The notes beneath the pieces were generated by a model. That model did not search any database, was not told where the DNA came from, and worked only from the letters and a program-made list of their open reading frames with translations. Made by a program: the position numbers and the translations under genes. This document shows, piece by piece, positions 12,163 to 23,614 of a stretch of DNA of 64,000 nucleotides (the stretch's first letter is position 1; each line of letters starts with the position of its first letter). Source of the DNA: Ceratopteris richardii (lineage: Eukaryota; Streptophyta; Polypodiopsida; Polypodiales; Pteridaceae); contig CM035444.1 of NCBI GenBank assembly GCA_020310875.1, positions 24,042,772 to 24,106,771 of the forward strand, in the 5' to 3' direction.

Positions 12163-14325
12163 GATCAATCTACAAAAGGAAGTAAGCACATATCTTTGAA
12201 GAAATAGTTGATATTCTCATGAATTCGAGTTAATCTCTTTAGAAAAGGGTCCCTCCCTAACATAATGATAATGCACCTCAACTTTTTCTTTTGTAAAAAG
12301 CATGGATCATAAAGTTCCTTGAAATTTCCAATGTGCTTTAATTATCTATGATGCCAAAAATCTAACCAACAAAAAATCATCCATAAGGTTTCTAAGCCAT
12401 ACACTTAACCGTAGCTTTTGGAAAATTTCCCTATACTTAGCCTCACAACTAGAACCGACACAATAAGGTACTTTTTACTCAACAAAAATACGCAAGACCT
12501 AACAATCATGAATAAAAACCACTTATGGGCACATGAGTTTCATAAAATTCAACCAAACTAGAGTAACAAAACTCATTTAAATTTTGTAGTAATGATCCTT
12601 TCTTGGGATCAAACCAACCTAAGATAATGGGTACTATAGGCACTTCAGCTATGCATAAGCTTGATCACATGAGAGACAACCAATTCAATGTCAAGTCATG
12701 TAATGCATAAATAAATCAAGCATCCATTGCTTGTTGATAGAGATCAACATCAAATGCATCTTGAGCATCATGAAGGCTCAATTGACCACTTGTCCTCATG
12801 GGATTCATAAATGATTTGTATTCATGAAGACCGAAACATTTCAATAAAATGTCAATGTTTCTTTTTTTAACACGAAGTTAAATGCCCAAATAATGATGAA
12901 ATGGCCCAAGTTTGACATTCCAAAAGAGGATGAAAATAAAACTTAAACTAAGCAGTATGCATCTCATTAGGACCAATGAGCACCATGTCATCAAGATAAA
13001 CAACAATGATTAGAAACACATCATTTCCATGATTTAAAATCCATGTGCTAATAATTAAGCATGTACTTTTTCATTACAAGATAAATGCCACTTGATTGAA
13101 TCCATACAATGCTTTTTTTAACATGTAAACCTTACTTTCTTGCTCTTTTGACAAAAACTGTAGGTTTGAAGAACGTATGCTTTTGTGTGCAATTCCTCAT
13201 TTAAAAGTTAAATTTTAATGTCTACTTTATGTATATTTCAATCATTGTGTTTTGAAAGTACATAGATGGTATGAACGACAACCATAGAACATATTGGAGC
13301 AAAAGCTCATCAAAATCAATGATGTTTTCTTGAGCATAAGCTTTAGCTACATGCATAAAATTATAGCAATAAAATATAACATCAAGCTTTGCTTTTAAGA
13401 TTATATACTCATTCGATGTCAACGGGCTTCTTGAGAGGATGAAAATCACATAAAGGCTTAGTATTATTATTCATAATAACATCAAGTTCTAAATACAAAG
13501 AAATTATCAGTTTCTCTAATTTTTATGCTTCATCAAAGGAAGCTAGCTCATTGTCATGAAAAAAGGCTAGAAATATCATTTGCATAACAAGCTAACACAA
13601 AAGAAGCACCACAAGAGCTTGAGCAAGTATGATAAGGCAATGGTGCATGGAATTTATTCTCTCAAAGTTTGTGCCAACTATTTCGGCATATTTTTTTCCG
13701 CACCAATGTCTTCTCTCTTATTAGTGAAATGTAAATTTATAGTAGAAATGTAATATTATATACCTTTAAATAAACTTGCATAGTCTCACTAGGAACTACA
13801 TTTGATTTCCCACACTCTAAAGAGGTAACAATGTCATAAACATCCTTCAAGCTGACTCTCATTAGTACATGTAAGAAGAGTTCGAATTGGATCCTCCCAA
13901 AAAAACACATCATGGCTACCAAAATATGTTAAGCATGTGGACGATAGAAACAATAGTCTTTGCTTGCATATTTTTACCAAAGAAAGCCTTATCATCCAAT
14001 TTATTGCATTATTTCTCAAGAAATAATGCATCTAATAGAAAAATATAAGCAAATAAATGAGGATTGGATGGGTCATAACCATGCCAAGAGTCATTATAAG
14101 TTACATATTGTAATTCTTTCATTGGAAATCTATTAAGTACATACACATCACATAGCATGGCCACATGCCAAAAATTATGAAGTAATGTATGAATTTTGAC
14201 ATAGATCTTGGTATTTCCCTAGCATACCTATTCTTGCTATCAAAAACATTTTATTGTGGTTGTATATGGGTTTTTAAGTTGGTGTCGTATATAATAATCA
14301 ACCAAAAATGCATTAGAATCATAAT
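12163..14325 (-). mobile_element. Cop4: degenerate copia element, family alpha, 3' half
   Basis: The left edge matches the polypurine-proximal sequence of Cop6 near 52990. On the minus strand, RNase H lies at about 12180-12500 (HYHYVREGP and SCEAKYREIF segments), RT at 12790-13450 (AYAQENIIDFDELL in 13222-13449, matching GYGQERGIDFDETF of CopL) and the integrase C-terminus at 13740-14325. It stops where Cop6 has its integrase core. No LTR survives. Frameshifts and stops are frequent. Confidence 0.72.
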
Positions 14326-14724
14326 TTCATATACCCACCCCCTCAATATATAATATACATGATTGCCTCATTATTAATATCAATTTGAGGGGTTATAGGC
14401 TCCCTATCCATGATTGTGTGGACTAGGGGTCTCTCTCTCTTTGACTTAGGCATAGGTGATCATTCCATTGTTGTGTGTGTGTGTTTTTTTTTTGTGATGT
14501 CATTGACATGGTTGTATGGTGTTGAGGTATGTCATCATAACATAATAAAGTGTTTTTGAACTACTACAATGACCCCATAAAAAGTAGAAGGTCCCAACTA
14601 TCATGATGATAGAGAGGGGACAATGACGAATATTAGTAAAAAGACCACCACTGAGGAGAGAAGAAGAGAGAGCCTTTCATTCATCTCGACCACACTATCT
14701 GCATATCTTCAAAGTTGGCATTAC
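14326..14724. other. No gene recognised; short TG and T tracts
   Basis: The interval holds a CT-rich stretch near 14425-14445 and a (TG)n tract followed by a T run near 14473-14498. Nothing coding was recognised. Confidence 0.5.
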
Positions 14725-16230
14725 ATATCTTTGTAGGTATGTAAGCCTTGATCCTTGAAATATTGACTATGGAAAATAACTCTCCATGTAGTGTTTTTTA
14801 TTGCACTACTCCTATAGGAAGCATTTTCACTACTCCAAATGGTATGATCCATAGAGATGAGAATTTTGAGGTTGTTTCATCCGTCCCTCACTCATCTAGA
14901 CTTAATCAAATACTCAAATGGTGCTAATTCCTTCATTCCTTAAGCAAGTTGTAAAGGGGTTGCAGCACTAACCTTCCTCTTGTAGGTTTGATATGCCCAC
15001 AAAGCCCCAATCATTACACTTGTCCAAGCTACACAATGTTGAAAAAAAGTTTTGTGCATCAGTGAAATTAGCATCTCATTAGTGCTCTCTACTTGCCCTT
15101 TGGCCCTAGGATAGTAGGAACATGACTCATGCATTATTTTATATCTATCCATCAACTCTTATATGGCCTGATTTACAAAATATGTGTCCCTATCACTCAT
15201 GGTCTCTATAAGGAACCCAAACTCGTTGAATATGTGTTTATAAAGAAATTTTGCCATAGTACTTCAGGTACAATCAAATGCTGCTTTGTCTTTCACCCAC
15301 TTCATTGCATACCAAGTAGTCATTAGAATGTAGCAATTATTACCTAATTGCCCATATGGATTGATAGTGATGATTCCCGTTTCTTCAATAATTGCTATCA
15401 TGTTGTAAGGGTAAGAGCAATCCATATGTATTGACAAAATCCATAGCATTAATTTGGGCCACCATAGTACATTATCCAAAATATTATGCCCCATTGACTA
15501 CCCTATCAAATGTTCCTCTACATGTAGTACTTCTAATATTTGTGCTATTTTATAGACAAAAATACACCTTTCGAGAATGTCATCATGACCAATTAATAAA
15601 TCTTATTATGAATTAAAGTATTTTTGTTTACATTTTACCAAGAGCTTTCTCTTTTCTTTTACTAGAATGTGGGAAGAGATTTCATACATAGACTAATTGT
15701 ATAATATCTCAAACACTTATTTTGAACATTTTTTTTTTACTAATTAATGGTGAATTCTTGTGGCTAGCTCATCGAATGAAATCCTTACGAATCTAATTTA
15801 TCTACCATCACATGATCTTTTTCTTGGTTTGATTTGCATTTCATAGTCAATTTTCTGAAAGAATAGTAGTTACCTCCATATTTGACTAGCTACATGTGGA
15901 TTGCTCAATAAATACTTCAAGGTATGATCATCTAAAATTATGTCAATCTTCACTCCCAACACATAGTGAGAAAATTTTGTAATAAAATAACTATTGCTAG
16001 CCCTTCCCTCTCCATGGTACCATAGTTATGCTCATCTCTAGGCCTTCTCAACCTCTTCACATCATTGGTAAGACTTGGTGCATTTGAGTAGACACAAAAG
16101 TGGCTTGGTTGACTTAGAGTGGCTTGGCTAGCGTATATTACATCCATATAAAGCATCAATGGTACCTTGGATGTCCCAAAAAACTATACAATTTCTTGGT
16201 GCTTCATGAAATAGGCACCTCTAATTTTTC
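14725..16230 (-). mobile_element. Gyp2: Ty3/gypsy RNase H and integrase remnant
   Basis: On the minus strand, RNase H lies at about 15770-16200, where 15950-16159 encodes RDEHNYGTMEREGLAIV. Integrase follows: 15264-15494 encodes NNCYILMTTWYAMKWVKDKAA, the core start; 14940-15155 encodes CSYYPRAKGQVESTNEMLI, the segment after the last catalytic residue; about 14730-14890 carries a GPF/Y-type C-terminus (SLWIIPFGVVKMLP and ISRIKAYIP). The order fits gypsy pol. RT, gag and LTRs were not found next to it. Confidence 0.75.
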
Positions 16231-16952
16231 AAATGATCATGATCAATGAAATATTTAAGGGAGAAGATTCATTTTTAAAGTGAAATTAGAAAAATCTAGT
16301 TGGAAACATGACATCTAGGAACAATTGAGTGCCCCCTTAATCTATTAGGATTCCTGCAAATTTACAAGAACCCCTTTAGACAGATCTTGTGAGTTCATTT
16401 GAAAAAAAATCAAGGATAATTTTGCATGGGGTTTTTAGGATATGTAGAGCTTCAATCCTTACTTCTAGCAACACCAAATTCTACTCAAACTAGAGACCAC
16501 ACAAATCCTATAGCAATAGTACAAGATCAAACCAAATCATGCAAAGCTATTTAAGAAGGAGATTGATAGGTTGCTAAAAGGTGGATTCATTGTGCCAATA
16601 GAGAATTTAGAATGTGTTTCTCTTACCATGACAGTGCCACATTTGTGTAGATTATAGAAAACCTAATCTTTTTATTGTATCGATTCCATTTCCAAATTTG
16701 GTCAAACAACACACACTAGAAGGAAGATTAACACAATGGGTTTTATTGCAATAAGAGTTTAATTTTGATGTTTGGCACCATCCTCGCCTCTCATATGCAA
16801 TCACTAATTTTTATCTTGTCTCAATTCTAGGGAGTCACTGGATGGAATAAATGATGATTTTTTTGGATATAGAAATGTTTGCTATTGAGCTTGCCAAAAT
16901 AGACCCACACTTAGTTTCCTCAACAATTGAATGATGCGTACATCATTATCCA

Positions 16953-17068
16953 AGGTTGTGAAGTAGAAATTTGTAGTTTGTACTAGAAGATTCAAGATTA
17001 TTTTGGGTTAAGGTTGTGAAGTAGAAATTTGTAGTTTGTACTAGAAGATTCAAGATTATTTTGGGTTA
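16953..17068 (+). repeat. 58-bp perfect tandem duplication
   Basis: The 58-bp unit beginning AGGTTGTGAAGTAGAAATTT at 16953 is repeated exactly at 17011-17068. It lies in the decayed RT/RNase H part of Gyp3. Two identical copies amid heavily mutated DNA mean the duplication is younger than the element's decay. Confidence 0.95.
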
Positions 17069-17656
17069 ATTATGTTACAATGATATCACCACTACCTGCT
17101 TAAGATGTGTTCCTAACCATGAAAGTTTATTTGGTCATAAAAAGGGCAGTCTAGCAGTATTGGAGACTAGTTCAATAGAAATAACAATGAAATAGATCTT
17201 GCAATTGGCATTGTGTCGTCAACTATGCATAAAGATGTTCAAAAAGTTATTCAAAGCTATGATACTTGTTAGATATTGGGCATCCCTTATAGAGCATTCG
17301 TTTTCCTCTCTAAACCATTCTATTTCTGGATTTTTTAAGAAATGGGAGTTCAATTTCATCGGCCTAATCTCCCCACTAGTCATTGGCACAAGTAGGCCAT
17401 ATATTTTAACGTATATGGATTATGTGACTTGATGGCTAGAGGTTTTGACCCTCAAGCATGCCAATGCAATTTCAATTGCCAAGCTCTTAGCGAAAGAACT
17501 ATTTCCATTTTTTGGGATGCCCTTAGAACTAGTCTCAAATAGAGGAAATCATTTTCTAAATCAGTTCATAAGTTCAATCACTCAACACCATAGAATACGA
17601 CATAAGTTTGGTTCCCTATATTAAACCAAATCAAATGGATTAAGAGAGGGTAGGAA

Positions 17657-17702
17657 CAAGGTCACGTCGCGAATCTTGCATGAGTTAGCCATAGAGCATC
17701 TT
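17657..17702 (+). repeat. 46-bp direct repeat, left copy, within Gyp3 integrase
   Basis: CAAGGTCACGTCGCGAATCT and the next 26 bases recur at 18655-18700 with one mismatch (A versus T at base 36). The repeat encodes the integrase segment VTSRILHELAIEHL. It frames the 952-bp insert. Confidence 0.95.
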
Positions 17703-18654
17703 TTATAGGAACGTTCTGACTTCACTATAAAAGATTGTACTAAATGATTCCATCAAAACCACTAGTCTATGGCTTAAAACATATATGAAGGAATCATCCA
17801 GTTTAAAACCACCTCTCATCATACCATGAATAAATCATTATTGATCTATAAACTATTAGGCCTATTACAAGCAGATAAATCAAGAGATGTTTCGATGCTC
17901 AGGATTAATTGTTCCTTGATAGGCACAGAAAAATCTTACGAAATTGATCAAAAGAGTGAAGCAAGTGATCGCTTTTGAGGAATTGGATGGATGGGGTTTT
18001 CCTTTGGAAGAGGAGGAGCTGAAGATAGTTCAAAGTTTTCATTGAGAAATCAAATGTGTATATATTTATGGGGATAACTTCAACATTGTATCAGGCTGCC
18101 TAATTATAAATTCATGTGTGGTGATGCAACATGCTGGATTATATGTACAAATCCAGTGTATATATGTGAAAAGCTTGGATGAATAATTCTGGACGCCCCT
18201 ACTTTACTGCACCTACATCATCTCCATGTACTTTTAGAAGAGCAATATATGAGAAGAAGCAATTCAAGCCTCTAAGAGGTAACCTGAGTAAATAATCAGC
18301 CACTCAGGTGCTTCAACTCAACGAAGACCATGGAACAACGTGAGCCTCTCCTTTTTTATCACCAAGTAGGCTATGCACCTAAGATCTTAGAAGGACTAAT
18401 CATCTTGGTTAGATTTCATCATCCTCAATTGAAAACACAATAACACAAAAATAGACCATGAATTTTTCATCTAATATATGTCAATCTCTCAAAAAAAACT
18501 AGTAGTAAACCAAAGGAAACAAGCACGAGCATGAATTGATACACAACGAATTCAATGGAAGACTCATATCGAGAGAAAAAAAAAAGAAATAGAAACTAAA
18601 AGTGGAGAAGACCAACAGAATGAAAAATAGATTATAATCAGTAGTATATAAATT
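17703..18654. mobile_element. 952-bp insert splitting Gyp3 integrase; nature unknown
   Basis: Integrase coding sequence is contiguous if this segment and one 46-bp repeat are removed. The insert has no LTR ends, terminal inverted repeats or poly-A tail that I can see. It includes a stretch near 17960-18040 (FEELDGWGFPLEEEEL) of unknown origin and A-rich patches near 18490 and 18575. A 46-bp duplication is far longer than normal transposon target duplications, so filler DNA copied during break repair is an alternative to transposition. Confidence 0.55.
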
Positions 18655-18700
18655 CAAGGTCACGTCGCGAATCTTGCATGAGTTAGCCATTGAGCATCTT
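18655..18700 (+). repeat. 46-bp direct repeat, right copy
   Basis: Right-hand copy of the 17657-17702 repeat, one mismatch. Integrase reading resumes directly after it. Confidence 0.95.
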
Positions 18701-18850
18701 GGTGATTGGGACCAATACCTTTTTGTCGTTATATGGGATTATGGAACTACCTATAACGTAGTGGCCTTAGGATTACACCCTTCAAATTGTCTTTCACTTT
18801 GGAAGAAATCATGCCAATGGAACTGGTGAATAGTTTAAGGGTTACTATGC

Positions 18851-21580
18851 AAGAAAGACTTTTGTCACACTCTAGATTAATATTAGTATCACAACTTTCT
18901 ATTATTGCAAGAAATGCAAGCATGACAGAAGATATCTCATGTTAAAAGTATGCACACTCCAATGCTATAGGCTGGTTATTTGATATTTTTCTTAATTTGA
19001 AATCAAAACATAGAGAAAGGAAATTTATAATAAGGTGGGGAATGCCATTTATCATAGATGAAGAAGTGGTTCTAACAACCTTTTGACCACAAAACTAATC
19101 AGAGTATCAATATCATTGTTAGCGAATGGGTTCAAACTATCCCCCTTTCATACATAACATCACATCATTGCCACTTTGCAAATTTTGAATTTTATTTTAA
19201 TATTATAGCCACTTCATAATTTTCCCTTCCAATTTATTTTTAGTTACCAACTAATGGTTTTCTTTTCATCATTTTCCCACATTTGTTACATCTGCATAGC
19301 ATATACTTCACAAGTTACCACAACCTTGGTTCATTTTTTCTTTTTCATGAGTGCTTGTAATATTTCTTTTATGCTCTATCATAAAGTGGTGATACATATA
19401 CATTTCACATTGATGCTTTCATACACTCTCCCTACAAAAGCATGCAAAATTGTAGAATGATTCCTCATATTTTCCATGATATATTGTGACAAGGTGCCCT
19501 CATAAGGCTTTAGGGTTCATGAACTTAATAAAACAACATAGTATAGGCCATACATGATGGACACTACCCTTACAAAATGCACCATGCTTTATTGCACACC
19601 ACATAACATGCAGAACAAACTTTGGTTGCCCTGAGACAAAGTCACGATGTTGCATCAAGACTAGATCATTCTAGATGTAGATATGAAAACGACTTTTGGG
19701 CCACCCCTTGGCAACAATGTCTATTCCATCATAGCTCAAGGAGGATGTGAGGCTCATGTTCTCAAATCATCATACTTGAAGCTATGAATGTTTGAAGCAA
19801 ATTTTTTATATCACTACATTTCACTCCACATTGTGCAAATCTTGACCTTCAATTGGGTAGAATATGTATTTTGATGAATCTTGATGGAGTGTCAAAGAGT
19901 TTTAGAACCTAACAAAGCCCCAAAGTAGAACATGCAAACATGAGTTGAGAACTTACTCCAGTTGATCCTACCACTGTAGGTTCTGCCTCCCCTTTTACTC
20001 AAATCTTTTTTAGAGGCTTAGATGGCTCATACCAAAACACAAGATCAACAATAATCAACAAACCTAACTAATCACAAAGGCTCACAACAAGTTTCATACT
20101 AAATTGGCAAAGTTATTTCAAAGATGCCCCTATCATGAGTCAACTCAACAACCACAATCTCAGCCATAGTAATCCTAGTTGACTCCATCCGTTCATTCAC
20201 TCCATTCATCTAATTTAGAGCAAGATATTAAAGGGTATATGGAAGAAGATGTGGTTGAGCAAACATATGAAGGTGCATTCAGAGTACAAGAGGAAAATTT
20301 GACCAAATTTAAGAACCTAGATAACCAAGAGAAGTCTAGAATCAACTATTCTTCTTAGTTATGGGGTAATAATAATATATATGTATATACTTAATATTAT
20401 GTTCATAAAGTGGTTGAAGGAATTTTTCTTCCTCTTTCAATTCTAGGAGCCTTTTCATCCATGTTTATTGTTAGTCTTATCCACATTCTCTTCCATGTCT
20501 ATTTCATTGATAAGATTTATACCAGTTTGGTAGATTCTAGATGGAGTTAATGTGTAAGTTTACTTTAAAAATATAATAGATTATAAAAATTTTAAAAAGA
20601 GATAAAAATAAATGAAGAAGATACACGATACACCCATCACGATGGAAAAATGACCAAGAATATTGTAGGCACAAATTACAAAAATAGGATAAATATATAT
20701 TTCATTCTTTGCTAGAAACACCTAGATTAATATAAGTATGGTATTAAAATATCTCAATGACATAAAAGAATTAGATGTGAGTGTAACTCATGCTTTAAGA
20801 TGAGTGAATTAAGTATTTCGTGATTTGAAAGTTGTGGAGTATAGATAATTGTTGATTAAATATTTTTAAGGATGTGAATGGGACCATAGCACATGATCAC
20901 TATCACAATTGTTTTTTCAATGAAGTTGAACGCATGTCTTAAGCATCATACCTTGTAGAATCCACAATTTTAATCAAATGGTTTAAACATTATTATGTGA
21001 AGTCTTAATATTTTGATGTATAAATCTAGCATTTTAAATATTTTCACCAAATTTAAGCACATTGTGAATGACCAAAGGTGGATATCTAGTATGCCTGCCA
21101 AGTAAAACACTCTTAGTCATTCATTTTGTGCTCTAATTTTTTTATTATTCTAGGAGGACGCTTTCCACATTGATAGCCAAACAAGGTTCTTTTGAACAAC
21201 TAGATAGTTGAAAAGATTATCCATTTGTAAGTTCAAATATAAGAATGTGAAGAACTTTATGCAAACACCCAATCCTCTATAGTTTTCTTATCCAATTATT
21301 CTCTTTTGCTCATCCTTCTATTTACATGGTAAAAATAATGTTGATTCTAATAATTAATACATTGTTATGAATTGTATAACATTCTAACTTTTTCCATCAA
21401 GTGGTTGGACAAAAAATTCTTAGAACCACATACCATAAGGGAGAAAGAATGAGAAAGTAAAAATGGAGAGATAAATAGAGGGAGTAAAAGATAAATAGGG
21501 TTGAAAATTTATGATTTTTCATCATGGTTGGAGAAGCTCTTCATAAAATCGGATCCCAATATGAGAGACATGATACAAAG
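18851..21580. other. No gene recognised; AT-rich unannotated DNA
   Basis: No reading frame with a recognisable domain and no LTR, primer site or long repeat was found here. The first few hundred bases may be the diverged integrase C-terminus of Gyp3. The rest (for example 20340-21500) is AT-rich with frequent stops in all frames. Confidence 0.5.
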
Positions 21581-21832
21581 TTGAGAGAGAGAGAGAGAGA
21601 GGAATAGTTCAAAAAGAAATGATATGTATAAGTACTATAAGTCTCATAATTCCATAACCATGATGAGAACTCCATAATTATAACCATCAATATCATAATC
21701 ATAATGAACAGTGAGAGAGAAAAAGAGAGGAATAGTTCAGAAAGAAATGATATGTGTAAGAATTATAACTCTCATAATTCCATAACCATGATGAGACCTC
21801 CATAATTATAACCATCATTATCATAAAAAAAG
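21581..21832 (+). repeat. About 128-bp tandem duplication with GA tract
   Basis: Two copies, about 21581-21708 and 21709-21832, each start with a GA-rich tract and continue with GGAATAGTTCA, then AAAGAAATGATATGT and CATAATTCCATAACCATGAT. The offset of GGAATAGTTC (21601 and 21729) is 128 bp. The copies differ at a modest number of bases. The first holds a pure (GA)n run at 21583-21601. Confidence 0.9.
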
Positions 21833-22080
21833 CCATCACACCACAAACATAAACATCATGACTGTAAGCACAACCATAGTTGTAAGAATCATGATCATAA
21901 CCATAATGACAATCATCATTGTAATCACGACCACCATGAACATACCCATAACAATTACCATTTCCATAATTATGGCTATAAGCATCATGATCTTAAAGAT
22001 AGTTGTAACCACTAGGACTTTTTCTCTAGTTCTATACATCAAAATGGCATTTTTTTGTTTGCTCTCTCCCAAATACACAT
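21833..22080. repeat. CAT/ATA-rich simple-sequence region
   Basis: An irregular run of CATCAT, CATAAT, ACCATAAC and related triplet-like words extends from the tandem duplication almost to the Cop5 LTR. Both strands show long open frames made only of Ile/Thr/Met/Val, which is a composition artefact, not a gene. Confidence 0.8.
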
Positions 22081-22100
22081 ATCATATTAAGTCTTAGGGT

Positions 22101-22329
22101 TGTTGATATATTTAGGTAGTGATGCGTGTGAACACACTAGGATTATTGGGGCACTTTTTTCCCTCTTTAGGATGTTTTTTTCCCTGGCCTATATATACAC
22201 CTATTGCCCTAATGGGTTACTTATCTTTGTACATTCTAGTGGTAATACATTAGTATTCTGTGTTGTGCTCCAAGCTTCTTCTTCTTCCTTGTGTTGTTCA
22301 TGTGCTTTCGCAAACATCTAACTCCAACA
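22101..22329 (+). repeat. Cop5 5' LTR (family alpha)
   Basis: 229 bp, starting TGTTGATATATTTAGGTAGT and ending CTAACTCCAACA, with the expected TG...CA termini. It contains a TATATATACAC promoter-like stretch near 22190. It is nearly the same length as the CopL LTRs (230 and 229 bp) and clearly homologous. The primer site follows directly. Confidence 0.95.
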
Positions 22330-22331
22330 AT

Positions 22332-22343
22332 TGGTATCAGAGC
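22332..22343 (+). other. Cop5 primer binding site
   Basis: TGGTATCAGAGC, complementary to the 3' end of initiator methionine tRNA, two bases after the LTR. Confidence 0.95.
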
Positions 22344-22489
22344 AGGTCGCCACTTCATCTAGAGCATCGTCCACAGTCCTCCGGTCACAGTTTCAGAATC
22401 GCATGAAATTTGGTGTGCATACTTAGGGTGATTAGGAGACCAAAATAGCTTTGTTGTGTGATGTCAAAATCACGATCTGAGCGATCATT

Positions 22490-23614
22490 CTGACCACGAC
22501 TGATGGTAGTTCTTTTACATTGTCAGATGCTTTGTTTGTGCCACGGATCAAGAAGAATATGTTATCAGTTTCATCTTTAGGCAAGATTGGCTTGGTTATG
22601 AAATTTGTTGATGACAGATGTACAGTTGATGATCTATCAAATGGCAACGTGATTATAGCTTGTGGCATTTTATCTCATGGGATGTATAAGCTCATAGATT
22701 ATGAAAAATCTGTGAATGACTCAGCATGTGCAGTACATGATTCTCAGGCTATGTCAGATGCAAAGCTTTGGCATGCATTCTTTGGTCATCTGAATTTTGC
22801 TAGTTTGCTATGCCTACAGAAATCTAAAATGGTGTCCTCTTTGCCCAAACTTGAGGCACCTGGTAAACATGTATCTGAAGTTGTATTTTGGGCAAAATGG
22901 AGTGTTGTTTCTCATTCCCAAAAGATGGTTCTGTTCGAGCTACACAGAAATTGCAACTTGTTCACAGTAATGTCTATGGTCCTATGCAAACACCCTCTTT
23001 TGGAAATTATCTATTACTTCGTGACATTCATTGATGATTTTTCCAGGCATGCATGAGTATATCCATTGAAAGCAAAGTTTGAAGTGTTCATGTGCTTCAA
23101 ACAGTTTTTGGTTTTGGCTGAAAATCTATGAGCATGTAAAATGGGCACCCTCCATTATGATCGAGGGGGGAAATATATGTCCTCTAACTTTAATGCATTT
23201 CTGGCTGAATGTGGGATAAAACATCAGTGTACAGCGTCGTATACACATCAATAGAATGGAGTTGCTGAATGGAAGAATAGGTCTTTCATGGAGATGGCGA
23301 GGTGTATGGTCAAGATTCAGGCTTTACCACATAACTCTAGCTTGAGGTTGTTATGTGTGGAGCATATGTACTTAACAGGTGTCCCACTAAAGCATTGCAG
23401 TCTATCACTGCATATGAGGCTTGGCATGGTCGCAAGCCATCCATTGCTTATCTACGTGTTTTTGGTTTTTTGGCATATGCATTAGTGCATGAACAACATC
23501 GCAAAAAATTGGATGATAAAGTAGTGAAATGTATTTTTGTTGGGTACAATTCCGAAAGCAAAGGCTATTGTCTATATCATCCACATACTAAACCCATTTT
23601 GGTTAGTCGTGATC
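22490..23614 (+). pseudogene. Cop5 pre-integrase and integrase remnant
   Basis: 22520-23056 is open and encodes SDALFVPRIKKNMLSVSSLG, then VKFVDDRCTVDDLSNGN, the zinc-binding region LWHAFFGHLNFASLLCL and the integrase-core motif VTFIDDFSRHA. After a stop at 23056, another frame at 23353-23640 carries AYVLNRCPTKALQSITAYEA and KCIFVGYNSESKGYCLYHP. Integrase catalyses cDNA insertion; this one is split by stops and lacks its end. Confidence 0.85.

Larger units (their letters stand above)
16400..18850 (+). mobile_element. Gyp3: Ty3/gypsy RT and integrase remnant, integrase split by an insert
   Basis: Plus strand. The RT start lies at about 16540-16740: FKKEIDRLLKGGFIVPIEN, then SLTMTVPHLC. Most of the RT core and RNase H are lost or unreadable between 16760 and 17290. 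Integrase resumes at 17320 with KKWEFNFIGLISPLVIGTS, then TYMDYVT, and LELVSNRGNHFLNQFI around the second catalytic residue. It is cut at 17702 and continues at 18701 with GDWDQYLFVVIWDYGTTYNV, which is the normal next segment of gypsy integrase. Confidence 0.75.
22101..23614 (+). mobile_element. Cop5: copia element, family alpha, internally deleted and 3'-truncated
   Basis: After the LTR and primer site, the leader runs to about 22480 and then jumps into the end of the protease region. Against CopL, roughly 37760 is joined to 39127, removing gag and the protease active site; GATC occurs on both sides of the join. Pre-integrase and integrase follow to 23614. There the sequence leaves the family at the point equal to CopL 40235 and meets the minus-strand fragment of 23615-24540. 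No 3' LTR is present. Confidence 0.9.

Noticed and set aside
14473..14498. TG and T tracts as a retroposon tail
   Set aside because: No flanking duplication or element body could be found.
21836..22097. Long open frames on both strands rich in Ile, Met, Thr and Val
   Set aside because: They are products of the CAT/ATA simple sequence; no codon or domain evidence for a protein.
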